Shown here: in pieces, positions 46,532-56,725 of the stretch
Numbering within the stretch: position 1 is the stretch's first letter
Layout: the number at the start of each line of letters is the position of its first letter
Source: Uranotaenia lowii
Taxonomy: Eukaryota; Arthropoda; Insecta; Diptera; Culicidae
Assembly: GCF_029784155.1 (NCBI RefSeq)
Contig: NC_073693.1
Location: forward strand, 143,780,843 to 143,844,842
DNA: 64,000 bases
Direction of reading: 5' to 3'
The notes under the pieces: model-generated
Told to the model about the DNA's origin: nothing
The model's input: the letters and a program-made list of their open reading frames with translations, nothing else
The model's database searches: none
Made by a program: the position numbers and the translations under genes

Positions 46532-49500
46532 CTACACGATGAACGACTCTGCACTCGAACTTGGACATGGCTACGGAACAGAAAATATCGAAACTGGAAC
46601 TAACGGCATCAACCAACGCAACCCCACAGGAAACCCAAACGGAACGACTGTAAACACACAACCACAAAACATTCACAACTTGCTCGAAACCGGTGAAGAG
46701 GGAGAACCCCTTCCACCTCTGAATACAGGAGAAGATGATCGAGGAAGCGAGAGCGGGAGCGGGGAAGCCATCCCTCAACCCGTGTTCTGTCAGCCTACTC
46801 ATCACCCTGTCAGCTCTGGAATTCGTACACCAAACCTACCACCGACTCTAGTCTCCTGGAATATTCAAGGACTAAGGTCCAAAAAAGCTGAACTGGATAT
46901 TCTAATTCAGGAATTTCAACCACGAGTATTATGTCTGCAAGAAACAATGTCTCAACCTCAACATCACCCACGCATTTCGGGATATAAAGTATACCATCGC
47001 CCACGCCTAACAGGAAGCCGAGCATCGGGTGGAGTTGCAATTGCGGTTAAGGAGAACATCGACAGCACAGACATAGAGCTTGAAACTACCCTCGAAGCCG
47101 CAGCCATCAAGGTTGGGACTCCGTTTAACGTGAATATTTTGAATATTTACCTACCACCCCGAGAAAACATCGAAAAATCCCAGTTAACAGCCCTCATCAA
47201 CCAAATCCCAAAGCCGACGCTGCTTGTTGGAGACTTCAACGCCCACCACCCGTTGTGGGGTTCAGACCACGTCAGTGTACGTGGAAGTTTGGTTGCTGAG
47301 TTTATCGAGGAAAACAGCTTGATGATGCTAAATAATGGAGAGCCCACATACATTGATCAACGACACGGAACTTTCTCCAGCTTAGATTTAGCCGTCTGCT
47401 CAAACGACCTTGCAGGACTACTTGAGTGGAACGTGTTACCGGATGTCTATAGTAGCGACCACTTACCAGTTAGCGTAATTTTCCCCGGAAACATTACTCC
47501 CCAAGCTCGCCGACCGAGCTGGAAAATTGAAGAGGCCAACTGGGAACAGTACCAAGGTGCTCTTAATTTCACTCGAGATAATAGTGTAGAACTACAAGTC
47601 GAAAAAATCACAAAAACTATTCTGACTGCAGCTGAACTGTCTATCCCTAAATCCAAGGGCCTCCTAGGGAAAAAGTGCGTCCCTTGGTGGAACCCAACAA
47701 TTGCAGAACTTGTGAAAAAGAGAAGGAGTGCACTGAGACGGTTTAAAGCCAACAGAGCACACCATGAACAGCATGAGGAAAACTTTCGAAGCGCAAATGT
47801 TGCTGCAAAAGAAGCTATAATCGAAGCTAAGAGGAAAAGCTGGCACGAACTTGCGGGAAATTTCTCCTCACAGACCCCGCTGAAAGAAATGTGGAGTAAT
47901 TACCGAAAAATTCAAGGCAAAAATCGAAGCAGTCAAATAAGTTCGATATGCTACGACGGCAAAACAGCAACAGACCCCGAAGAGATTTGCGAGCTGCTTG
48001 GAAATGCTTTTCAAAAAGTGTCCAGCGAAACTGCATACGGTCAACATTTTGTTACGCACAAACGACAAATCGAATCCAACCCGTTATTAATACCTGAAGA
48101 CACAGGACCTCACAACCGGAGTTTCAGCATGTACGAACTCGAAGAAGCGCTAGAAGGACTCAAAGGCTCCTCACCAGGGCAGGACAATATCCATTACGGG
48201 ATGATTACAAATCTCCCCATGGATGGTAAAAATTTTCTTCTGGATACATACAACCGGCTGTGGGAAGAATCTGTATATCCAACGGAATGGACGAAATCCC
48301 TAGTCGTGCCGATATTTAAAGGCAAAGGGCCGCGCTCAGACCCCCTAAACTATCGCCCAATATATCTCAATAGCTGTTTGGGTAAGGTCTTCGAACGCAT
48401 GATCAACAATCGACTAGTGCACCTGCTTGAAACAAGAGGGCTGCTTTACAAACATCAATACGCGTTTCGAAAGGGAAGAAGCACAACGGATCACCTTTGT
48501 ACATTGGAAGAGATAATTCGTGAAGCGTTCAGTAAAAACCTAGTAGCACAGGTTGCCTTCCTGGACATAAGCAAGGCATATGACACAACTTGGCGCCGGC
48601 TGTGCTTGGAACAGTTGGCGAACAACAACATCGGTGGAAAAATGCTAAGTTTTCTGCAAGAAACACTACGCGAAAGAGTTTTCCAAGTAACAGCGAACGG
48701 AAAAATATCAAGCAGCAAGACAATGGAGACCGGCCTGTGCCAAGGTTCGGTACTTAGTGTGACCATGTTTTTACTAGCAATAAACACACTCACCAACTAC
48801 CTGCCGTCTAATATACAATGCCTGATATACGCTGATGATGTCGTTTTGATAGCAACCGGCCCTGATGCCGAAAGCACAGAAAGTAAGCTGCAAATTGCTC
48901 TAAACCAGTTAGAATCCTGGGAATCGAAAACAGGCTTCAAAATATCAGCAGAAAAAAGCGTAACTGTTGTATATCGTACCCCTCAAAAAAAGAAACCACC
49001 GAACTCAAGCAACTTAACACTGAATGGAACCATAGTGCCCCGTAAGAAAAGCCACAAATGCCTTGGAGTAATACTCGACCAGCACCTGAAGTTCAGAGCT
49101 CACGCCGAAGAGGTGAAAGCAGCATGTCAACAAAAAATAATTTTCATCCGAAGTATAGCTGCTAGAACTTGGGGAGGAGATCGGAGCACCTTGCTGAAGT
49201 TGTACCGTTCAACAATATTAGAAAAACTTCTCTACGCAGCTCCACTCTTGTCAGCAATGGACGACAAAGCTCTTCAATCTCTGGAAAAAGTACATAACGC
49301 AGGTCTTCGGGCGATAGTAGGAGCATTTATCACAAGCCCGATTGTGAGCCTCCAGGCTGAAACTGGAATTCCCAGTTTGAAAACTTTGATCAGCCAGCGA
49401 ACTATGCTTTACACGGTTCGTCGCCTAGCCGCAGAGCATAATTCTGAAACCGAAGTCACCGCAGTGGCCGAACAAAATGTCAGCAGTAACAGCAGTAATA

Positions 49501-49915
49501 GTGACGAGGGTTCCAGTTCAGATGAAAGGTGGGGAGAAAGACCCAGGCCTCGAGCAAACACTTTCCAAAATAGAGGACAAAATGAGATGAACGAGCTAGA
49601 TATTCACCTCCCAAGAATAGCTAGTTTTGGTAACCCAGAATGGCCACCATGGCTCAGGACGAAACCTCGGGTAGATAAAAGTCTGCACATAAAACTGGCT
49701 CAAGGAGCTACATCAAATGATCTAAGGAACAGTTTTTGCGAGCTTCGGCGTACAAAATATCGTATTCATAGGACAATTTATACGGATGGTTCTAAGCAGA
49801 ATTCTAAGTGTGGATACAGCGTAGTTAGCGAAGAATTTGTGCTCAAAAAACGACTGAATGATATATGCAGCATTTTTACAGCGGAAAGTGAAGCCGTAAA
49901 GCAAGCAGTAGTAAA
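46509..49915 (+). CDS. I-clade ORF2, 5' part: AP endonuclease, reverse transcriptase, start of RNase H
   Basis: Makes first-strand nicks and performs target-primed reverse transcription. The endonuclease spans residues ~112-325 with LVSWNIQG, CLQET, LLVGDFNAHHPLWGSD (241 on), SSLDLA and YSSDHLPVSV, all catalytic positions present. The RT (~550-830) shows NYRPIYLNSCLGKVFERMIN, YAFRKGRSTTDHL, VAFLDISKAYDTTW, GLCQGSVLSVTMFLLAINTL and the catalytic LIYADDVVLIA near residue 774. RNase H begins with IYTDGSKQ (~1091) and FTAESEAVKQAVVK. At 49915 the frame is broken by a foreign LINE; the next residues in frame belong to that insertion. The 3' part resumes at 51623 in the pre-insertion frame. No other stop or frameshift is seen, so the element was intact until the insertion. 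Confidence 0.93.
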
Positions 49916-51184
49916 GTGTTCGAGAAGCTTCTTGTTAATAGGATTGTAGACTTTCTAAATCAGAACAATATACTCTATAAACTGCAATATGGATTTAGAT
50001 CAGGCTCGAGCACTCAAATTGCCATCTCAGAATTAGTGGAATCTATCATATGTAAAATAGAGTCAAAAAATGTTGTTGGGGCATTGTTTTTGGATCTCAA
50101 AAAAGCTTTCGACACTCTAAATCATGACATATTATTGTCCAAATTGCATAAATACGGGATAAGAGGAACAGCAAATAATATCCTTCGTAGCTACCTAGAA
50201 GATCGCAAGCAGTTTGTGGCTATTGAAAATACAAGAAGCGAATTAAGAAATATTGATATCGGTGTACCACAAGGGAGTAATATCGGGCCATTACTTTTCC
50301 TCTTATATGTAAATGATTTATGTAACCTTCAACTTAAAGGCACAGCACGTTTATTTGCCGATGATACAGCAATTTTTTATTCAGAAACTTCACCTGATAT
50401 TATAATTCAGCACATTGAAGACGACCTAAAACTGCTTTCAAAATATTTCAATTCAAACCTACTTTCACTTAATTATACAAAAACCAAATACATGTTGTTT
50501 CGTTCTTCACATAAAAAACTGCCTCGTACTAATGACCCAGCTATGAATGGTAATACGATTGAGAGAGTTAGTTGTTTCAAATACTTAGGAATTTACTTAG
50601 ATGAAACTCTTTCATGGAATCGTCAAATTGAACACCTGGAAAAAAAAATTACTCCTCTTTGCGGTGTTCTTTGGAAACTGAGAAATTTTGTTCCCCAACA
50701 TGTTCTCTTTAAATTTTATTTTGCGTTTATTCACTCTCATTTGAACTACCTTGTTATGATATGGGGAAGAGCTTCTTTGTCTCACTTACAGAAACTTCAA
50801 ACGCTCCAGAATAGATGCTTGAAAAACATCTTAAAACTCCCTTTGTTATTCCCTACCTTTCAGCTATACTCTTTAAGAACGCATAACGTTCTTCCAATAT
50901 CTGAACTCTGTGATTTGCAAACTGTTATATATATCTATGATAATCTACACTCAACTGAAAATATTCAAAACCTCCATTTTACTACGGGGTTGCGAACTCA
51001 TAACACTCGCCAGTCAGATTTCTTGCAACGAAGCCGATCCACAACATCATTAGGGCAAAAAAGAATTTCGTTTATTGGACCTACTAAATACAACACCTTA
51101 CCAACTGATATTAAAAACATAACCAATCGTTCCATGTTCAAAACCAAAGTGATACAGCTTTTGAAAGAAAAATTGAACCATTAA
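49916..51184 (+). pseudogene. Reverse transcriptase, C-terminal two thirds, CR1/L2-like LINE
   Basis: A 422-codon open frame without stops, lacking endonuclease and the first RT motifs. Seen motifs: LQYGFRSGSSTQIAISELVE, GALFLDLKKAFDTLNHDILL, GVPQGSNIGPLLFLLYVNDL, the catalytic RLFADDTAIFYSE (FADD) and FKYLGIYLDETLSWNRQIEH. The C-terminal tail NRCLKNILKLPLLFPTFQLY and TRQSDFLQRSRSTTSLGQKR resembles the post-RT region of CR1/L2 and Jockey-like elements. The exact clade needs a phylogeny. The absence of stops in a dead-on-arrival copy indicates a young insertion. Confidence 0.85.
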
Positions 51185-51591
51185 AACAGTCGATCATCAA
51201 CCAGTCTTTGTTTTGCTTACCTTTTGCATATTTGTAGCGTTAATTTCTAATATTATTATTCTTTAAAAAATTGTAGTTTGTATTTTTATCTTATTAAATT
51301 ATTGAACATAACTTGATAAAATTAGTAAATATAATTAGTATAATAGTAAATATAGTATAATGAATCTCTTCAAAGGAAATTATTTTCCATTGAGATTCAT
51401 ATTGTTGTCAATTTAGTTAAATAATACATTTCCTCGCACGACATTAAACAATTTTGTGTTCTCAGCATGATTAAAATTTGCTCGCGTTAACTTTTATTAT
51501 TCATTGCTGCCAGACATGCTGAGAACAGTAGCGTCCATTACCAGGGGGCTCAATTGAGCCTTTTGGTGTGGGGGAGTGTGGTGGGCCGCTA

Positions 51592-51622
<31 letters not shown>
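49916..51622 (+). mobile_element. 5'-truncated CR1/L2-like LINE inserted in the I-clade ORF2
   Basis: It begins abruptly inside an RT domain (VFEKLLVNRIVDFL) and ends in about 30 A (51593-51622), the shape of an incomplete target-primed insertion. The coding part is 49916-51184, then ~400 bp of 3' UTR. Removing it restores the I-clade reading ...AVVK-ALSWIID. The target duplication is at most a few A hidden in the poly-A tail. Confidence 0.92.
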
Positions 51623-51623
<1 letters not shown>

Positions 51624-52300
51624 CACTTTCTTGGATCATTGATCAACGAGTTTCCCGGGCCTATCTCCTTTGCACCAACTCAATGAGTGTGGTAACGAGC
51701 CTGGAGAAGTACAAGATAAAATCCAAGTGGAAAGATCAAACACAAAACCTCCTGAATCAAATAAAGGAAATAGGCGCAGAGATAGTTTTTTGCTGGGTCC
51801 CAAGTCATATTGGAATTCCCGGAAATGAGAGGGCAGATCATGAAGCAAAAATGGCGTTGGAATTAGCAGAAGACGAACAACTAATCGTTGATTTGGAAGA
51901 AGTTAGAAAAATAATCAAATCTCAAATAATGAATAGATGGCAGGCCGAGTGGCACTCAAGTTCCAATAATAAACTGCGTGAGGTAAAAAACACAGTATTA
52001 CCCTTCAAAGCTGTGTTCCAAGATAATAGACGAGAAGATGTCATCTTAGCACGATTGCGCATCGGGCACACTCAGCTCACACATGCATTTCTTCTGGACA
52101 GAGTTGACCGCCCACTTTGCCCCAGGTGTAATGGAGCATTAACTGTGAAGCATCTTTTGGCAATGTGTCCACAATTGGAAGACCAACGGAGAAGCCATGG
52201 AGTACCAGGAAATCTTAGAGAGGCCTTGGCAGACGACAGCAGCATGGCAAAAAAAGTGTTGGAATATCTAAAATTTATTCAGATGTACGATAGAATTTAA
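51623..52300 (+). CDS. I-clade ORF2, 3' part: rest of RNase H and CCHC tail
   Basis: Continuation of the ORF2 protein after the LINE insertion, 225 codons, uninterrupted. RNase H continues with ALSWIIDQRVSRAYLLCTNS and ends with FCWVPSHIGIPGNERADHEA, which holds the usual His and last Asp. The position that is normally Asp in the TDS motif is Asn here (CTNS, codon AAC at 51677-51679), so one of the RNase H catalytic residues seems lost. The C-terminus has CPRCNGALTVKHLLAMC (CX2CX7HX4C), the zinc motif common at the end of I- and R1-type ORF2 proteins. Cut off from its N-terminal part, it can no longer be translated as one protein. Confidence 0.88.
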
Positions 52301-52344
52301 GCTTTATTGTTATATTCATACATTGTTTGGACCGAATGAGATAA

Positions 52345-53115
52345 CAAAAATAACAATAATGAGCGAAATTACAAAAATTATAAACACGACAAAAATTACA
52401 AAAAATACAAAAATTACAAAAATTACAAAAATTACAAAAATTACAAAAATTACAAAAATTACAAAAATTACAAAAATTACAAAAATTACAAAAATTACAA
52501 AAATTACAAAAATTACAAAAATTACAAAAATTACAAAAATTACAAAAATTACAAAAATTACAAAAATTACAAAAATTACAAAAATTACAAAAATTACAAA
52601 AATTACAAAAATTACAAAAATTACAAAAATTACAAAAATTACAAAAATTACAAAAATTACAAAAATTACAAAAATTACAAAAATTACAAAAATTACAAAA
52701 ATTACACAAATAACAAAAGTTACAAATATTAAAAATAACAAAAATTACCAATATTACAAAAATTACAAACAAAACAAAAATTACAAAAAATTACAAAATT
52801 ACAAAAATTATAAACATTTCAGAAATTACAAAAATGACAAAAATTACGAAAATTAAAAAAATAACAAAAAATACAAAAATTTCCAAGAGTTCAAAAATTA
52901 TTGAAATTACAAAAATTTTGAAAATTGCCAAAATAACAAAAGTTACAGAAATTACAAAAATTACAACACAATCACATTACAATTATTTAAAAAATTACAA
53001 AAATTAAAAGACTTGAAAGATTACAAAAATTACAAAAATGACAAAAGTTACATTAATTTAATAAATGACAAATATTAATCATTTGGAAAATTAAAAAAAT
53101 TACAATAATGACCAA
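52345..53115. repeat. 9-bp minisatellite (ATTACAAAA), right block
   Basis: Degenerate start (ATAACAAAAATAACAATAAT), then roughly 35 regular ATTACAAAA units at 52400-52705, then progressively decayed units to about 53115. This is the same repeat as the left block, in its T variant, directly after the I-clade element 3' end. Confidence 0.95.
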
Positions 53116-53877
53116 AATTGATTCCTGGTGATTACTGAGGTTTGGAAAAAAAAAATGTGCAAACCGAAAAGTACTCACTGATTGCTTTTACAATGTACAA
53201 TGTAACAATGAACGCATTTTCAACGTTGTAAGTGCAGTTGTTGTGCTCGCGAGTATCTCAATTAATAAGGAAATGTCCCGATTAACCCGAACTGGATGAG
53301 GAGGGGGTTAACAAAAAATATTGTTTAAAGTTTGACAGATTAAATTTTACCATATTTTTTCTTTCGATTCAGTTAAGTTCAGATCCATAAAATATACCAT
53401 CTTAAGCTGGCCGGTAGCATAAAGAGCTGTATTTGACAGAAACATGACGAAAATGGTCCAAAAATTGTCCCGATCTACCCCATTTTATGGTATTGTTTAT
53501 TTAAGGTGAATAATTTCAGCCGAAATTGAGTAGGGACATCACTAAATTTTGATCAATTTCAAATAATTTATAATTATGTATTGATTCAATTTTGTTCTTG
53601 CAAATATTCAGAAAGACCATTTGCTTCCCTTTTTATTAGTAACGAGCTGAACATTTAACACTAGCTAAGCCGACAAGATGCATTTTTTTAGTTTTGGTAC
53701 AATCAGCGATAAAAGTTTAATAAGGTGTTTGAAATTAAATAAAATTCATCATGTTTGTGACATTTCATATCGTTTCTCTCAAATTGTATCACTTTTATAT
53801 CTATGACAGAGTTGTAGGTATGAAATATTTATATAAAATCATGCTAATAACGCAAATAGTAAGACAAGAATTTTAAC
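53116..53877. other. Unassigned AT-rich DNA
   Basis: No gene, RNA or element boundary recognised. Confidence 0.5.
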
Positions 53878-54362
53878 TAAGGTTGCCAGATTGCCCGGTT
53901 TTATCCGGGTTTGCCCAGATATTTGATACTAAATTTAAGAATAGTCCGTCCCGGCCCGGTTGCCTGGATTTCATTGAAACATGCCCGGATTTTGCCCGGA
54001 TTTATTCACTTTACTTGGCAAATTAAACAAAAAAAAAAAAACAACAAACACCTCCAAAACGTAATTTTTTGAGCAAGTTTTAAATATAAAAATAATCATG
54101 AAAGGTTGTTTGGATGCCTAAAATACGGTTCAAAATCTGTTGATGAGTTTTGACGAATAAAAAATTGTATTTAATTTTAATTTTTTTTTAATTTTTTTTT
54201 TTTTCTTTATTTTTGTTGAGGAATTTCTGAATTTTGACAAAATTTGCCCGGATTTATGGTTGTCAATTTGAAATTGAATGCCCGGATTTTGCCAGGTTTT
54301 TACATAAAAATTTTCCGGTTTATCCGCCCCGGATACGTGCTGAAAAAATTCTGGCAACCTTA
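53878..54362 (+). mobile_element. hAT-type MITE, TAAGGTTGCCAGA family, copy 4
   Basis: A 485-bp element with ends TAAGGTTGCCAGATTGCCCG and TCTGGCAACCTTA, a perfect 13-bp inverted pair. Flanking 8-mers ATTTTAAC and GTTTAAAC agree at 6 of 8. The interior holds TTGCCCGGAT and CCCCGGATACGTGCTGAAAA blocks in the same order as copy 3. Non-coding. Confidence 0.85.
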
Positions 54363-54897
54363 GTTTAAACAGTGATGATAATGCCTTTGAATTAATCAAT
54401 ATAAAGGTTAAAAAATCATCAAAAAAATCAAATGTTCCAGATCTGTAGTTGTTCTCTCTCGATCGTTTCGCTTCGTTTCATGTTTCATGTGAGAGTATGA
54501 AGGATTGTTGATCATCAGATAAAACTGACCTTCCGGGATGCGAACTTATTCATTATTGATTTGGAATTTGTACCCCTACGAAAAATGTAAATTACCATCA
54601 CTCACATTTAGTGGCACTTGTATAAGTTGAGTTCGAATGTTGAACTAAGCAAATAAAATCAAATACTGTAGAAAATTCATTATTTGATTTTATAATCCTG
54701 TTAAACTATGTGAGTCTCGAATCCGATGCTGAAAAACATTATCTAATGTTTCGATTCCAAAACATATTTTCTATGTTCATAGAATGCTTACTTTCTCAAC
54801 TAGTATTCATCATATCTTTTCATAAGGATAACACGTATGAAGCACACCACTTAATTTCAACCGGCTAACTTAAGGTGCATGGCAATTTCGAATTTAC
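54363..54897. other. Unassigned DNA, possibly intron of a minus-strand gene
   Basis: No ORF or repeat recognised. If the exon at 54898-54984 is real, this is the start of its first intron. Confidence 0.3.
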
Positions 54898-54984
54898 CTG
54901 TTCTAACGCCACCTCCGCATAGAGGGCAGATGGGTTAGCAAAAGTGCCATCAAGCACCGGCATCGAGTTTATTCTATCGCTCAT
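54898..54984 (-). CDS. Candidate first coding exon of a host gene (29 codons)
   Basis: On the minus strand an ATG opens MSDRINSMPVLDGTFANPSA followed by LYAEVALEQ. The frame then meets CAG|GTAAATTC, a good insect 5' splice donor in phase 0. Composition is near 50% G+C, unlike the AT-rich DNA on its 3' side, and there is no transposon signature. The same frame runs open upstream to 55311, so the true start could lie 5' of this Met, although TTTCATCATGAGC gives a fair start context. I do not recognise the protein. The downstream exon is not visible within the window; the intron would have to cross the transposon-rich region to the left. It could also be a chance ORF beside a chance donor. Confidence 0.35.
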
Positions 54985-56631
54985 GATGAAACAGCAGAAC
55001 GTTATTCTGCATACGTAAACATGTTTTCCTACATCATCGCCGCCATCGTTAGACCGAAAAATTTCCCGGAAAGTACCTAGGCACCTACTTTGAAGAACAG
55101 AAGCTATATTGGACCAAAAGACGTAGTAGAACACCGAAGTAGGAACATCATCAGATAGCGAAAAGTTCGAAAAGGGAAACACAGGAACCTGCCAAACAGC
55201 CCAACAGCCAGCAGATGTGCAGATAGATTTTCGGTGTCGTTTTCCAGTGTGAAGTGTCATTGAAGTTTGGGGAATAAAAAGTGTGTCAGTTGATTTTACG
55301 CCGTAAGGCACTTACAGGGCGAACGCATAAACTGGAAAATACGCAAGCACACGCATCGGCACATACACTTACACAAACTTACACGGACCTGCTACCTGCC
55401 TGGGTTGGCGGCATATGTTCACGAGTAAGTATCGGAGGCTTCTCGAAGAGTGATGGTAGTTTGGAGGAAAAGCTCTTTCCTACTTACACCCTCCCCCCAC
55501 CTCCAGCAGAAGCTACTTGCTGTTGATCCTTATCAAACGAAAGGCTGCAAGGGATGATGATGACTTATGCAAGAAACATCCGATGGCTTGGGAATGGGGG
55601 GCCAACCAGGGGGAAAAGTTTGTTTTTATTTATTCTGGTCGTGTGTTGTCGCTCTTCATCCCCCCTTGACAGAAGACGAAGTGTTGCTGGGCGTTAGTTG
55701 AGTGAATTTAACGATCCACGTGGTGTACGCGTGTTTTTTTTCTGTTTGTGTATGTTCTGTATATATTGGAAGGAAGGATCATAATTTAGTTCCTTTCTAG
55801 TCTCTTCTTCGAGTCCTTCGTTTGTTTGCTTTGCAACTTTCACGAAGACGACTATTCATGATCCTAATCTTACGACGAAGGGAGCTGCGAAAAATTGGAT
55901 TACCATTTCGTTGGAGCTTTGCTGAGGTATTAAACGCGTACCAACTTAGTTTGAAACAGGCTTTTGATTGTGTGTCATTCTATCAGTCATTCTATTGCTG
56001 TTACTTGAAACGATTTTTTTTTTTCAAAGATTGACACAAAAAATATTGTTCATATTGTTGAGATGAAAAATGAGCTAGGAATCCCTTCAAAACTAAAAAC
56101 ATCTAAAAAATTTCAACAGATTTGATTTTTTTTTTGAGTTTTGGTAAAAATTCATATATTAAATGCCCACTGTTAGTTTTCTGGGCTTAAGGAATCTTGA
56201 AGGAATAAGCACTAAAATTACCAATATTGTCAGTAACTAGCTACATTATGCATTTTAAAACCGTTTATTATGTCACGTTTAACTGTAACGGTGATCTATG
56301 AGTCATTAACATTATCATTTTAAGATTTTAAACGATTCTGTGGAAAAATTGTCAACCCAATCAACAAATGATGTGCTGTTAAATTGTATAAAACTGGAGA
56401 AGGAATCCATTCGGTTCAGCATCCATTCAGAATAATGTTCATTTGGATTATTATCAATTATTGGACTCCCGTCCTTGGGTCGAACAAATTTTGGCCAAAC
56501 GACCTTCAGCCTTACTGATTTGAGACCTCTCTAATTAAGTCATAATGTTCTTTGTCAGTAAGTATTGAGAACTGAGAAACTTTGACCACATTTTGCATTT
56601 ATTTTTAAAACTTCAGTTTTTTGAGATGTTT
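54985..56631. other. Host-like 5' region, candidate promoter or UTR, then AT-rich DNA
   Basis: 54985-55760 is balanced-composition, non-repetitive DNA. On the plus strand TGTCAGTTG at 55284 fits an insect initiator (TCAGT) and GTAAGTAT at 55425 is a strong splice donor, so a non-coding first exon of about 137 bp is possible. On the minus strand it would be 5' UTR of the exon at 54898-54984. 55760-56631 is AT-rich with nothing recognised. Confidence 0.25.
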
Positions 56632-56725
56632 AGCGTTTTTGTCCAGCCTTCGCCAACGTCTGGACATTGGGTTTGCCGTACGCGCGAGCTTGTGGATCAT
56701 TCTTCACCTACACACTCCGTTCTCC
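56632..56725 (-). pseudogene. RTE-type LINE fragment, 3' side of the R1 insertion
   Basis: On the minus strand ENGV, then a frameshift, then AYGKPNVQTLAKAG. These match the C-terminal part of RTE-type reverse transcriptase proteins. It continues the reading IFGGVQENGV that ends at 59225 on the other side of the R1 element, which shows that the two pieces were one LINE. ACTCCGTTCTCC (56714-56725) is the first copy of the target duplication. Confidence 0.8.

Larger units (their letters stand above)
44367..52344 (+). mobile_element. I-clade non-LTR retrotransposon, near full length, interrupted by another LINE
   Basis: It starts where the 9-bp array stops (CATGATCGTTTC) and ends near ACCGAATGAGATAAC, where A-rich repeat resumes. 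Order: ~830-bp 5' UTR, ORF1 (45197-46531), ORF2 with endonuclease, RT and RNase H (46509-49915 and 51623-52300), and a very short 3' UTR. The 1707-bp segment 49916-51622 is a foreign LINE; without it the element is about 6.3 kb, a size usual for mosquito I-clade elements. Both flanks are the same minisatellite, so it inserted into the array or the array grew around it. Presence of RNase H, ORF1 zinc knuckles and ORF overlap place it in the I clade. Confidence 0.9.

Noticed and set aside
52275..52856. Phe-Cys-Asn, Phe-Val-Ile and Ile-Thr-Lys ORFs on both strands
   Set aside because: Artefacts of the right-hand ATTACAAAA block.
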